A DNA stretch of 64,000 nt from Cloeon dipterum (lineage: Eukaryota > Arthropoda > Insecta > Ephemeroptera > Baetidae): contig NC_088788.1 of assembly GCF_949628265.1 (NCBI RefSeq), positions 12,772,001-12,836,000 of the forward strand. The letters run 5' to 3'. This document shows, in pieces, positions 11,284 through 24,100 of the stretch. Position numbers and translations under genes: made by a program. The stretch's first letter is position 1. Each line of letters starts with the position of its first letter. The notes beneath the pieces were generated by a model. The model made no database searches. It was given only the letters and a program-made list of their open reading frames with translations, and had not been told where the DNA came from.

Positions 11284-11906
11284 CTATTGAAATCTACGAA
11301 GGAGGAATGCAATTAGAAGATGTTGAAGAATCATAGTGTTTGGCAAAATTGATGCTCCACTGTCAGGGTAGTCTGGTGGTGGTGTATTCTCTCCTTGCTC
11401 TTTTTTATTTGTTGCCAACAGAGTGGTCGAAGAAGTAGCAGTAGAGATAGTTGTTACCGATGATAGAGATGTCGTCATCGTAGTTGTGGTTGTTGAAGAG
11501 GTTGTCGAAGATTTGGTTGTAATTATTGTATTGATAATAATAGTACTGGAAGCAATTTGAATTTTACCACTGGTTGTAGTGGAGCTTTTGGCTGCCTTAG
11601 TTGTTGCAGGAATATTTGGTTGTTTTGTCTTTCCGCCCTTCTTATTTGTCGCTAAAATTATTGTCATGTTTAATGAACTAAAGATTTAAATTATCTTTTT
11701 GCTGAGCAGAAATTTAATACATTTTCCTTTTTAAATTTACCTCTTTGAGCATCTGATTCCAAGACCTAGAAATCATACAAGATAGTGTCAGATGCGTATT
11801 GAAAAACGTTAAGACATAATACACTGTACACAATCGCTATTTTTACCAATATAATTCCCAACAACAGCAGAAGAGCAAACTTAAAGTAAAATGAAGACAT
11901 TTCCAT
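11284..11906 (-). CDS. Small secreted Thr/Ser-rich (mucin-like) protein, orphan
   Basis: Three exons, 11847-11906, 11741-11765 and 11284-11651, join in frame to 150 residues. Exon 1 ends exactly after a classic signal core (FYFKFALLLLLGIIL). Exon 2 supplies a likely cleavage region (VLESDAQR). Exon 3 is dominated by Thr, Ser, Ile and Ala runs such as TTKSSTTSSTTTTTMTT, the expected substrate for O-glycosylation. The pentapeptide ATNKK occurs near both ends of exon 3. The C-terminus has a hydrophobic patch (MILQHLLIAFLL) preceded by DSGAS and ending RRFQ. This could be a weak GPI-type or membrane segment, but the charged end argues against it. There is no Cys framework or named domain. It lies next to a cuticle-matrix gene on the same strand, and an extracellular matrix role is inference only. 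Confidence 0.72.
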
Positions 11907-12601
11907 GAGCACCAGCTTCACACCAGGTAACCTACACCGTTACTGGAGCGGTTGTGCATTTGCATGCACCTTCATTAATTATATTTTAGCAGAGACAACC
12001 AGCGCAAATGAAAAAATCAATGGTAATTTCAGCAGATCAGCAAGTCCTTCATGTTCATGTTCTTTGCTGAACAAGAGATGATATTGATTTTTAATTTGAA
12101 ATATCGAACACTACATATACGCTCTGATCTCTTTCGTATTTCGCTCTATTTTTAGATCATTTGTGGGGTAAGTGCTGAGTACCAACTGCCAGGCTCAAAG
12201 ATGAGCAATTTTTCAGAGGTTTTCATAAAATATGCTATAGATAAAAAGCGTAAAATGAAACAAGGTTAGGGTGTGGTTCATAAAAAAGTGATTATTCACA
12301 TTTACACAAAATATTGACATGATTTACAATATGACGAGCATCAATGCAGAAATTAGAAATTGACAGCCAACAAGGACGTCTCAATCTAAAATCCAGCAAA
12401 CTTTCAATTTGATATTTTTCAACAAAAATCAACAGCAGCGTGCACAAGTTATTTATGGTCACTTGGTTATAAATTACTACAGTAGTGCATTAGTCCTATA
12501 TTTTTGTCTTACAGACTTTCTGTTGTCTGTAATAAAAAACTGCCAAATATAAAGTCCCATCACATTTTTACATTATGTATACCGACATATCATTCTATTT
12601 T
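11907..12601. other. Intergenic, probable promoter of small gene and 3' flank of cuticle gene
   Basis: There are no further exons that I can support. The segment separates two minus-strand genes and should hold the 3' UTR of the cuticle protein gene and the promoter of the Thr-rich gene. It is AT-rich without an obvious repeat. Confidence 0.4.
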
Positions 12602-15600
12602 TTAATAAATGGCTTGATTCTTCGACCGTTTGAAAGCCGAAGGAGCTGCTGCAGGTTTGAAATCCTGTTTCACATCTTTGTTTTCAAGCTGATACGAGTA
12701 AGAAATGGAAGGAATGATCTCAAGAACATGGTTTGCAACCTGACGGCTTCTTTGGCTTTCCACGATTCCATTACTAGTTTGACTGTTGAAACTTGACTGC
12801 TCTGATAGCTGGCGGCCAAACGAGGCACTCTGAAATTAAAATAAGAAACACATTTATTGTAAAAGCATTTTGATAAATAAGTTTATTTAATAGGCTTCTT
12901 TTGTTGCAATTTGAGCCACGTCCACTAGACATAATATTATGTGTATTTTTTAAATTTAATTTTGATTTTTAAAACAATTCAGTCGTATCGTAACTAGCAA
13001 AATTAATTATATTTGCAACCTGCTTAACACGCGCGCGCTTCAGGTTGCATACATTTATATGATAAGGAAACTCACTCTATGCTGCTGCTGTTGGGCAACA
13101 TTAAATCCATCGATAAAAGGCTGCTGGTACTGGTGGCTTATTTGGAAGTCCTGTGCTCCGCTCAATTCCCTGTTCGCTCCAATAGCTTCCTCCGGGTCGA
13201 ATGGCGCCAGTACCTCGTTCTTCAGCGGCTTTTTCGTTCCAGTTACGAATGCAATACTAGGTTTGCGCACGTCATAGCCGTCCAAACTAAACGGTGCGTT
13301 CACCACGGCTGAGCCTTCGCCGTTATCGCCTACTGGTGGAAGAATTTGCTTTAAAACGGTTGGCTCTGAATCAGGGACAATGGTCAAATCGGCATTTTGC
13401 TGCTGTTGGGTGTGGATGCAAGGAGGATAGGCAGAGGCGCTTTGGTACTCTTGGTTGATCAGATTGGCGTTGCTCGCCGGCGGTTGCTGGTTTCTTTGGT
13501 AAATGCTGAATGGGGAACCAGGTGAAGGCAGGCTGAAGCCTTCGTTTTCTGAGGGAGCTGTCAAGGGCAGTGAGGGTCTTGAGGGAAGCTCGAAGGGTAT
13601 TCTGGGTTTAGGATACTCGTAGCCACCTACAGTTGCAGCTGACGAAGGTTGAGAGGTGCTGGCAATGGAGAAATCATCAGAATCTGCTGCGAATTGCTGC
13701 CCTTGTGTGACAGTAATAGGTTGTCTGGTGGTAGTGGGAAGTTCAAACGGAATAGAGGGGCTAGGGTAACTGTATCCACCGACAGCTGCTGAATCACTGA
13801 GCTCTGAGGAGTCTGGTTTTTGGGTAGTTGCCGGGAGCTCAAAAGGAATTGATGGCTTTGGGTAAGTATATCCACTAGTTTCAGCAATGGCTGGTCTCTG
13901 GGATGTAGAAATGACAGGTCGGCGAGTGGTGGTGGTGGTGGTGGTAGTGGGCACAGGCTGCAGGGTTGTTGTTGGTAGAGGGAATGCCACAGAGGGCTTT
14001 GGATAGTTATAACCTTGGGCATTTTGGTTGGAATTTGATTCGCCTGAATCGATAATTGGAGGTTGTGTGTAAATAGTAGTAGGCCGCCTTGTGGTTGTCA
14101 CAGGTGCCCTTGTGGTTGTCACAGGAGCTCTACTAGTTGTAGGCACGGGGAAAGCTACTGAAGGTTTTGGGTAGTCATAGCCTTGGAAATTTTGGTTGGA
14201 ATTTGATTCGCCTGAATCGATAATTGGAGGTTGCGTGTAAATAGTAGTGGGTCGCCTTGTGGTTGTCACAGGAGCCCTTGTGGTTGTCACAGGAGCCCTT
14301 GTGGTTGTCACAGGAGCCCTTGTGGTTGTCACAGGAGCTCTACTAGTTGTAGGCACGGGGAAAGCTACTGAGGGTTTTGGGTAGTCATAACCTTGGAAAT
14401 TTTGATTAGAATTTGATTCGCCAGAGGATATTGTTGAGGTAATAAAAGTAACGGGTCGTCTAGTGGTGGTCACAGGTGCCCTTGTGGTTGTAATAGGTGC
14501 CCTTGTGGTTGTGACAGGTGCCCTCGTTGTAGTGGGCAAAGGAAATGCTACTGAGGGTTTAGGATAATTATAGCCTTGGAAATTTTGATTGGAATCAGAT
14601 GCGCCAGGAGCAATCGTAACAATAACTTGTGTTGTCGTGGGTCGCCTTGTGGTAGTCGGTGGCGCCCTGGTAGTTGTTACTGGAGCTCTAGTGGTAGTTA
14701 TAGGTTTCCTGGTGGTCGTAGGAAGCGGCAATCCGACGGATGGTTTCGGATAACTGTATCCGTCGGTTTCGCTAAAGGAAGGTAGTTGATTGGATGGTCC
14801 GGGCGCAATTGGCTGTCGAGTGGTGGTAACTGGCCGCCTTGTGGGAATGGGAAGACCAACGGAGGGTTTTGGGTAATTGTAGCCTTCAGTTTCACCGAAT
14901 GAAGGTACTTGGTTAGACTGACCTGTGTTGATCGGTCTGTAAGTTGTAGTAGGCCTCCTTGTGGTTGTTGGTCGACGGGTGGTTGTAGTAACCGGACGAC
15001 GAGTGGTCGTAACGGGACGGCGAGTGGTGGTGGTTGTAACTGGCCGGTAAGTTGGCACCGGCAGTCCAACGTCAGGTTTTGGGTAGTTGTATCCATCGGT
15101 TTCGCTGAACGAAGGAAGGTTGTTGGAAGGACCTGCCGAGATAGGTCGCTGCGCGGTGGTTGGTTTGGGATAATCGTATCCTTGGAAATTATTATTCACA
15201 TTAGATTGCTGAATTTCGTTGGTTGGCAATTCAGCCACCACAATTGGTCTGAAAGTTGGTCGGGACGTGGTAGGCGGGGGTCGACGAGTTGTCGTTGGGG
15301 GTGGAAGATATGTGCTCGAAGGAGGAGGACGACGGGTCGTGGTTGGGGGCAATGTCGAGGTTGGTGGCAGGTATAAACGGCTTTCGTCCTCATTACTTGA
15401 TGCTGGCTGGAAGTTGATATCATTTTCAGCGTTTTCCAAGTTGCTCGGCACTCGAAGCACAGGGATGCGTTCGCCTTTGTAAGGAATCACAACGCCAATT
15501 TGGCTATTTTTCTCGTAGTGAGACTCGGAAGCAGCACAATCAACGTTGTTCCACCACTCGCAGGAAAAAACCTCTTGGTTGAAGATCGTACCGTTGGGAC

Positions 15601-18600
15601 AGAGGAAAGATTGTGGTGGAGAGTCGTCACCGTTGCAAACGTGGAATGCTTGGCAGCCCGCTTGGACATCAGCGTAGTAACCTGAAATAAAAAAAGAATA
15701 TAACTAACTCTTTTCTAGTTTCATTCTATTTCACTAGCAATTTTAAAAATATTATTTTATACTAATCGCGAATCGAGTATTTGCAAAACTAACGCACAAA
15801 TTTCATTGCTGGACAAATATTTAAGTTTATATTGCCAGCTGAATAATTTTGTCTTATTTTGCGCGGAGAAAGCGGCGAGACGAGAAATTTAAAAGTATGC
15901 GCAGGCACGCATTTAATCCCTCTGACTGATGTGAGTTATTGCCAAGTTAGTTAGACTAGCCGCGAGGATGCCCGTGCTTTAAATAGTCAGGAGCTCATCC
16001 GCTGGCGGATTTCGCGTCCGATGCGCTTGTTTGACAACTTTTTCTTCTTGCGTAATTTTCCGCATTCTCGATTGACTTATCTGCTTGTCAGGTCCATTCA
16101 AAAACCAAATATTTCCAAATTCAGCACGCTTCCGAAACGCGAGTTTATATTTATAAGGTAGTTAAATATTTTATCAGCTCAAGGAGAATGCATCGACTCT
16201 CTTCCCACTTGATTTATCACTTCCTATGAGGCGCTGCGAGAGATCACGTTTTTCAACTTGATTAAATACATATTTGAGGTCACAGGTCAATTTGCTTTCC
16301 TTCTAAAACGTGGCGTGAAGCGCGCAACAACATTTTAGTGCGCTCCTTTATTTGTTTAATATCTGTTTAGCACTTAAATAACTATTGGTTACTGTAAAAC
16401 GATAATTGAGAGCATAAAAGTTATTGTAAGGCTAAACAGCTTGAGATTTTTATTATTATTTCCTAATTTACTATAAAAATTAAGGGGCTAGTAGACTTTA
16501 TGGCCTCATTAAATTGATATTTAATATTTTTAATTTATAATAACGTCGTTCATTTCTTAATTGAGCTTGAACGATTAATATATTTTGAGATAATTTTTGC
16601 AAATGGTAATTGACATTTTCAAATTGAAAGGCTTCTACTCAAAATAATTTTCTGGCGCGTAAATATATATATTTCAACAATTGAATGTGCCACCAATTCT
16701 CCGCTAGTTTTTATTTATGTGTTCGAAGGAGATAAACCAAAAAAGCGGTGGCTTCCAAGATTGGTAGAATTTTAATCAAGTGAGCCAACTAATTAACAGT
16801 TGCGTAAGTCAATTAATGAAGACATATATATGCAATTTATTATCGCGCCAGACGCTTTTGTCCATGTGTCGGTGAAAGCCTGGCCATATACACCTATAAG
16901 AAGACGCTCTAAATGCGAGGGCGAACCAGTTGTCTTCTCCATCGCGCGACCACTTTCACTTGCACACTTGCGGTATCGGCCTTGTCTAACCGGCCATCAG
17001 GATAACCCGCGCGCGGCCAGCATCACATTGAATTAGTTTGAAAAGCGTCTACTGCAAGGTAAATTACTCGATGCCTTTTGCCGTGCCAAAAAAAAAATAC
17101 CGTGTGAGTGGATGATAAAATCAGCATTTTGGTGGTGTTTATTTGAATCATTATGGTCCAGCAGCTTTCGCCGCTGAGCTTTAAGTGCCCTAGGAAATTT
17201 TGCAGCTCATCTTGCTCTCGATTGCGCAAGTTGATGCGCTCCAGAGCCATAGATCGAGTGCTTTAACGGTCATTGAGCAACCGTTTTGGCCTTAAGTTTT
17301 TTAGGTTTTGTCGCCACGGGGCCTCAATCAACCGTATTGCATTATGATATGCAGCGAAATTTTTAACAAGCGTCTTGAGCAAAAATTAATTTGAAAACTT
17401 AATTAGTTTTTATATAAAGAAGATACGAATCGTTTAAAAGATTGCATCTGCATAGTTTTAAATTAATTTAAATTAAATAGTTCTTCCAATAAAATGATGA
17501 GCTAAAAATTGCAAAATGCCTCTCTCTGTAAAAGGGGAAACACGCCCAGACTTTCTTGTAAAGAAAGCCAAAGAGTAATTTCCAAGTTATGATACATTTC
17601 ACAAGACAACATTATTAAAGAGTGTGTTCACATGCTTTTGTAAAAGTCTGTGTGTTTTATTAACTTGCCTGTGACAAGAATTTATCTCGCAGATGAATCA
17701 CTTGAAAAGGACCGCGCGTCATTCAGCGAAAAGTGCTGGTGCACCACAATGACCAAAAATGCAAATTTCTCGCGGATTTTATTGCTCGAGAGGTGCTGAC
17801 TTTGACATTTACATCAAATAATAAAACGACAGATTTATCGTTCGGGTGTTCTAACGCACAGAGGTGTAAATTCGCTGGAAAAGAGCCTTCTCAATTTCGA
17901 TACCATTAAAGTAGTTTCTTTGCGGCGAGGCGTTCAGAGTCAAAGGTCACACACGCACATCGGAATCAGGGAGTGGGCCTTTTACTTTCTAACTTCTTGT
18001 GCGGCAGATATGCTAGACAGCGAAATTTAACTCGTGTTTTGACACCTATATTTAGCGCCCACACTTTACGTGCATGCGGTAATTGAAAAGAAAAGGAGCT
18101 TTTTAGGCAACAATTTTTCCAAATTTAGCACAACATGAAACCGTGTCAATAACAACAACTAACTACACATTGATCACTTGACCACAGAGGCCTTCATTGA
18201 GAGAAGTAATCAAGCGCGTACAATGTATAAAGAAGGTACAAAGGTTTAAAATAATTTCACCCGCAACTCTAACCCCGCGGCAATTTGAAGGTAAAAACTC
18301 TTGACCTGGAATGACGGCATTCTGCATAGGAATGTGCTCAGAGAGCCTCTTTTAAGGTGCTGCTGATTTTCTAATCTAAGGGAAGCAGTGGCTCACTTTG
18401 ACCTTCCACGCGCCGAGGTTATCTCCCATACTTTACTACTTGCTATTCGCTGCAAATATATGTATTTTTAGAAGCCGCCGCCACTTCACGATTGTTTGCA
18501 AATGTATCACTTTCTCTCCAAGTCCAACAAGCGTATAAGGAACCCTTACATCGCCTGCGGACAAATATTTGCCATGTATCACACTGAGCTCTCTATCGAC

Positions 18601-20999
18601 TCGCGAATTTTATAGAGAACATCTTGCCCGAGCACAATGAAAGTTCTCACTAAACGCACAAGCGGGCGAGACTATACTCACTTGATTTCACACACTTTGC
18701 ACTTAACACCCTTAAAACTCGTTTGAGGCAACTCTAAGTAGCACTTATATGCAAATCTAGCTTTCATATTTTAGAATGTTAAATAAATTTAAAAAGTGTG
18801 CCATTGCAAAATAAAAATTGATAAAATAAATTAATACACTTACCGACTAATCTTCCACTGCAAGAGAATCCTGTATCTGGGGGCGAGTGGTGCAAAGGGT
18901 AATCCTCACCAGGTTCTCCGGGAATAGACTCCCTGAGATCCCAGTGTTCGTGGTGATCGTGGTGGTCCCCATCGTGGTGGTGGTGGTGCTCCTCCGTCTG
19001 TTCGGGTTGCTCAAGACCAATGATCTGCTGCGAGCCTTCATTGGCATCAGATAGCAGGTTGCGGTCCTCATCGGGAGGCAGGTACTGGTTTGCGGAGCCC
19101 TGATTTGCAGCGGCATCCTGAGCTTGTTCAGGGGGAAGGTACTGTGAATTGTCGCGGCTTTGTTGCTGCTGGGGCGGCTGGTAATTGTAAGCTTGCTGGC
19201 CATTGGCAAATACTGCTAAGGCCACAAGACCTGTAAAATAATCAGCATGTGTGAAAACGAGATGGATGCTTGCGATATAATAGCTCGTCATTGATATCCT
19301 AGAATTTTTAGATGAGATTTTTCCTATTATTCTTTACAACCTTTAAATTGAAAAGCTTTTTAAACACCCAAATTTTTCACAGAAAAAATGTTACATTAAG
19401 AGAAGTTATGAATTTTATTTTGAAACAAAACAGGAACATTTTAACCACCAAAATTATGATATTTTTAACAAAAGTTGGTTTGGACTTGAAAATGACCACA
19501 ATAAAAAGAATATTATTGATAAAAGAATAAGGATTGAGATTTTATTGAATATATAATAAATTTTTCCACTGGCACATTTTTAGGTTCATTTTTAACAAAT
19601 ATATTGAAGAAAATTCACATTTTTTAACTCCATAGCAAAGGTTTTTTTTAAGATTTATGACTTTTATTACGCAATGGACAGGCAAACAAAGACAGGGTTT
19701 TGGCTTTGAAGTCCAACTTTGTGAATTATAACAAGGTCACTGCGCACGCATGGTGCTCATTATATTACACGTTATGCAAAATTAGACTCAGGCATTAATT
19801 AAGTCTGCGCATTTTCATTGTAAAGCCGTGTGTAATGGAAGAGGTGCACATCTTTAGAGAACCTTCAATTATAAAAAAATACATTATAGTATTTTATTTT
19901 TTCGGTGCGCACGCGACTCGCGTGAGAAACTCGCGCGGCACGCGGAATTGTATTTAAATCGGCCTGGAGAGTGCGTTTTCAGAGCGCCGAACTTATCTGC
20001 TCATATTATGTATATTGCGCGATGAAGAAAGCTAGTTTGATAACCATTTACAATTCATACTCCCATACATTTCACAAAATGCTTTTCGCGTAGACGTGGT
20101 CGCATGAAAGGTGCTTGCCATTCTGACCTGTCGCCGGCGAAGATAAAAAACACTTTCCTCTTTTATTCCGCGAGTTCTTATCTCCTTTAATCCGTGAATT
20201 AATAAGGTCTCATCTGCTCATTTCGCTTCCTTTCCGCTCCCGTACGTGCACCATTCTTACGCAAACCTTTTACAATCATCGTAAACAGGATGATTTTTAT
20301 TTTCAAATTGCTTTTCAAACCGCGGCAGTCGTGATTTGTTCATGAAGAGCCTGGCGAAGGGATTTAATTAAACAAAAAAGCACGTTTGTATGAAAAAGAA
20401 ACGCATGTGATTTGTGGGTGGCGAGTGAAAGAGCAGCAATTCGGTGCCGTGTTTCCTCAATTTCTCGTGCATGGGATGAGCAAGCAAAGTCGTGCGTAAG
20501 AAGGAAATTAATGATAGAATTGTGTAAAGCTAATGAGCCCTACAGTAAATTACGTGCTTTTTAATTGCTTATTTTCTATCCACAGCAACTATTAAATTAT
20601 AGTTAATAAAATAAAAAATAACTTTAAATACAGAGAGTGTTTCCTGAATCTTTCTTTCATATCAGATAATATTTTAAATTAGTGTTTCACCGCAATCAAA
20701 CGTTGATTAATTTTATTATAATCTTGCCTATGTAATGAGTACTTAAAATCAATTATTATTTATGTTTAGGAGCAGGTACTCAGGTAAAAAAAATTCAAAT
20801 AACTTTTCAGATAATAACTATTCCTTACAAAAAACAAACACCAGTATATTTTTTGATAGTTAATATTTTCAGATGTTTATTTTTAAATTATTAAGGATTA
20901 TTAAGTTGAAATAAAATTAAATCTCTCAACATTCAACAATGATTAGATAAAAATATTAAGAAACTTACCGAATAGAACAGGTAATCTAGTATTCCACAT
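12602..20999 (-). CDS. CPAP1-like cuticle protein with one ChtBD2 domain and long Pro/Thr repeats
   Basis: Secreted chitin-binding matrix protein. Exons 20969-20999, 18844-19230, 13076-15681 and 12602-12829 join to 1083 residues. The signal peptide is MWNTRLPVLFGLVALAVFANG. A Gln/Pro-rich stretch and a His cluster (ten His in residues 92-106) come next. The sequence PGEPGEDYP, typical ahead of CPAP1 domains, leads into a peritrophin-A (ChtBD2) domain with Cys at 134, 149, 155, 167, 180 and 188. The remaining roughly 890 residues are low complexity: TTTRRP/TTTRAPV heptads alternating with about 13 degenerate copies of a YxYPKPSVxFPxP element. The final exon encodes 75 residues of ordinary composition. 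Introns are 1.7 kb, 3.2 kb and 246 bp. O-glycosylation of the Thr-rich spacers is likely. Tenectin-like or other mucin-type cuticle proteins are the closest concept; orthology is not established. Confidence 0.88.
14021..14398 (-). repeat. Recent tandem duplication inside the cuticle gene, with 21-nt subrepeats
   Basis: Unit A (14021-14188, 168 nt) and unit B (14189-14398, 210 nt) are almost identical along their common length. Each encodes SGESNSNQN...GYDYPKPSVAFPVP plus TTTRAPV heptads. Unit B is exactly 42 nt longer because it carries two extra copies of the 21-nt heptad repeat. Both lengths are multiples of three, so the frame is kept. The repeat belongs to the longer array at about 13.55-15.35 kb. 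Confidence 0.85.
15682..18843. other. Intron 2 of the cuticle gene
   Basis: A 3.16-kb intron separates the signal/His-rich exon from the exon carrying most of the chitin-binding domain, splitting the domain after its first Cys. No nested gene was found. It is AT-rich with scattered GC-rich patches (for example around 15.9-16.1 kb), and may hold enhancers. Confidence 0.6.
19231..20968. other. Intron 1 of the cuticle gene
   Basis: A 1.74-kb phase-1 intron falls within the signal peptide, a common arrangement in insect cuticle protein genes. No coding exon is recognisable inside. An alternative first exon cannot be excluded. Confidence 0.6.
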
Positions 21000-21122
21000 C
21001 CTGCACTGAGCAGCAAACACTGTTCGTTGATTGAAAACCTATGCCCGCAGAGACCACTCTACACTGACATTGCAGCCTCCTGAGTGCGCTATGAGAAAAA
21101 CTCGCCCGCGGTGGCAGATCCA

Positions 21123-21131
21123 CCTTTTATA
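21123..21131 (-). promoter_or_regulatory. TATA box of the cuticle gene
   Basis: CCTTTTATA on the plus strand reads TATAAAAGG on the minus strand, about 125 bp upstream of the ATG at 20999. No intron need be invoked between the two. TATA promoters are common in strongly induced cuticle genes. A TCAGTG initiator-like sequence near 21062-21067 is too far away to pair with it cleanly, so the start site is uncertain. Confidence 0.6.
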
Positions 21132-24100
21132 CGTCGGGGAGAGCGAGACGATCCGCCGCAGAAGCAGTCGCGGCACTCCTCACCTTAGGTCCCTCTCTTA
21201 TTTTTCTCCGCCAAAGATGCTTCTGATGCTGCCGGGATTGTGCGTTTATTAGCCATATTGCATCACGGAATGTAGAATGCTTCATTCACGGACGATCATG
21301 ATCCGAAAAGCGATCGGTTTCAGCGCTGGCCCTGACTTGGTGTCATAGAATTTCAGAAAAGATTAGCAGCAAATAAATTAAACCATGCATCTAATTTATT
21401 TCTGCTCGTCTGAGATTAATTACAGGGCTCGTGTGGGTCGGAAATTAACCTTTGATTTTTTTTCTCCGCCGTATGCGAGAATCCACAATTCAAGGTGGCA
21501 GACGCCTCCTCTTTCCGCGGAGAGCCGCTGCATTTGTATTGATTGTTGGCAATTATGCAGGCAGCAGAGGCAAACCCTTTATTATGGTGCGCGTAATTAG
21601 TTTCCATTATCAGCGTATAGCCTTTAGCTCCATAGAGCGGCAGACAAAACAGCCGTTTACTGTTGTGTGGATGCTTGTTTGACGCGCCAGCGTCAACAGC
21701 ATTTTCACGCAAACGTAAGCCACTAGTTTCCCGACAGGTATCCAGATATGTCTTAATTATTTATCATGTTTACCGTCGAAAGCGAATTAATCAACTGTGA
21801 AATGATATGTTCAATCACGGCAAATTTTACGTTTTTGTATTCAATATTTTGCTATTTGGAATCATTTTGGTTAGATTTCCTAAAGTGGTAATTTTACCTA
21901 TTTAGTATTGCTGTCCACGGTCTCGACGAATAATTATAAATGCTCTAGCACAAAAATTTACTCATTAGTATTCTACAGCCACTTGAGTAGCAAGGGATTT
22001 CCTCTGACTAGTCGTTGATGAAAGTAAAAGAGATAATTACACCAGGAAATAGCTCATTTCTAAATCTGGCCATCATTTTGAATTGACGGCCAAATTTTCT
22101 CGTCATGAATGGCTTTAAACGATTTAAAGTTGTGCAACAAACGCAGTTTGAAGAGATTGAATTGGCGCAAAGATGACGCGATAACAGAGTCGACTCACGC
22201 TGAAGGATCAATCGCCACGCAATTCGTCTGGCTGCGTAAGTGACGCACGCAAAGGCGTAGAATTCACACCATTTCGAGGAAAGTCACCCAAGCTAGTAAT
22301 ATATTACGAAATTATCTCGACAAAAGATACACACTGGCCTTAAACGATACAGGCCGTGCATCATTATTTCCTAAGAAATAGACAATAAAGTTGACGATTT
22401 AATGCTCGTCTGCGAGCAGCGGATTTTTTATCCTCCGCTCTCAAGGCGCATCTCGCATTTCTGCGTAATGTTCACTTTCCCTCAAAAAAGAGGCGACAAA
22501 AAACCTGCTGCGTGCGATATTAGAAAATGCGGCGGAGAGCAAGCGCGAGAGAGCAGGAATTTGGTAGTCATAAATCCGTCGGTGCGCCGCGAATAAATCT
22601 AGGAAGGCGGGAATATTCTCGAGATGAGATTCAACCATAACCAGCATTAACCTTTCTTCGGCCGCATCTCGGCAACTCTCTCAATTATCCGCATGCGAAG
22701 CGTTTGGTCCCGATAGAAATCATTTCGTTTCCTCAAAGTCAATTGTGCACATGCACACCGCGAAGCTTGTAACATTCCCCGAGCTCAAATCAACCATAAT
22801 TGGTCTGCATTATGGCATTTATGAATTTGTATTATGTGAAAGATGGGGTTCAGCGCCAGCTGAAAAAAACATAATGATATATTCAAGACGAAATGAGAGC
22901 GCCATATGATGTAACACATATCATGTTCGCCCATGAAATGAATTACTCTTAACATTATTTATATAAATTGTTTGAAATTAATGGAATAAAAAATCAGAAA
23001 CATACAAAATATTGAAAACTTTCACGAGCAATTCACCGCGGATCAACATTTTTTGTATCAAATGAGTGAAATTAAAAATCAACTAAAAATAAATCAGCAG
23101 AATGGTTCTCCTCTCTACTGACAGCTCATATCATTTATTATTTAAGTACCTATGTGAACATTTAACAGAATTGCATTACTTGCTCACCTATGAGAAAAAT
23201 TTCACAGTTGTAATCACTTAGTCACAATTGTGTGAATCGTATTCCATGCATGATCTACAGCATCTACAGCATGACTCCCAAGCTCTCGCTCATTCATGAA
23301 ATCCTGACCGGTCTGTTACATAACCTTGAGAAATACCCTCATTGTCGTAGGGTCATCAAGGAAAGTGTCCAGCACGCTAATTGCTTCAGTGAGAAAGGTT
23401 GCTCTTTTTGCATTTGCACTCTCGTCTGCTAGGCTGCAATTGTAACCACCATAATATATAATATACAATACTCTTCTGCGGTAACGCGTTATCTTTTTTT
23501 TTGACGGATAATGTGCCTCGTCATTGTGAAAATATTTTGATTGCGGACCAATCAATACGAGATGGTGAGAATCACGTTCATTTCAACGGCGAGTTTATTT
23601 CTCAACCGAAATCGACTGGAGGACGAAATTATAATAACACATCTCGTGGCCAGCAGCACGATTATGTGCGCCTCTCTGCTCTCGTCTCAAACGCAGAAAT
23701 TGCGCAAGAAGAGTCTCCATATTGAGATCTTGAAAGCAAAAAGCTGGACGCTATAGAATGGCACAGAAATGAAACTCTTGTCAGCCTTCCTACTGATGAG
23801 CTGAAAGGGTAAGGTATTCTAATTCATTTAGCTCTTTTCTAAGAAGTGTACGCTATTTTACTTTGTGCTGCATTCTAACAGTCTGAATAGAGATAATTTT
23901 TATTCAGAAGTTAAAAAATGTTTTACATATAGATTGTCAGGGAAATTTCATTTCATTTTTTCGGAACGAAAATTTAAAATACAGGTGAGTTATAACAAAG
24001 AATAACCAAACAAATCAATAAAACGAGTCTGTGTACTTTTACTTTTGAAAACACCATTCTCATTTAATCACAAAATTTGAGCTTTCCGAAAAATAATATA

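Noticed and set aside
13627..15376. Long alternative frames on both strands across the cuticle repeat exon
   Set aside because: They are shadows of the repetitive 811-codon coding frame and merely mirror its repeats.
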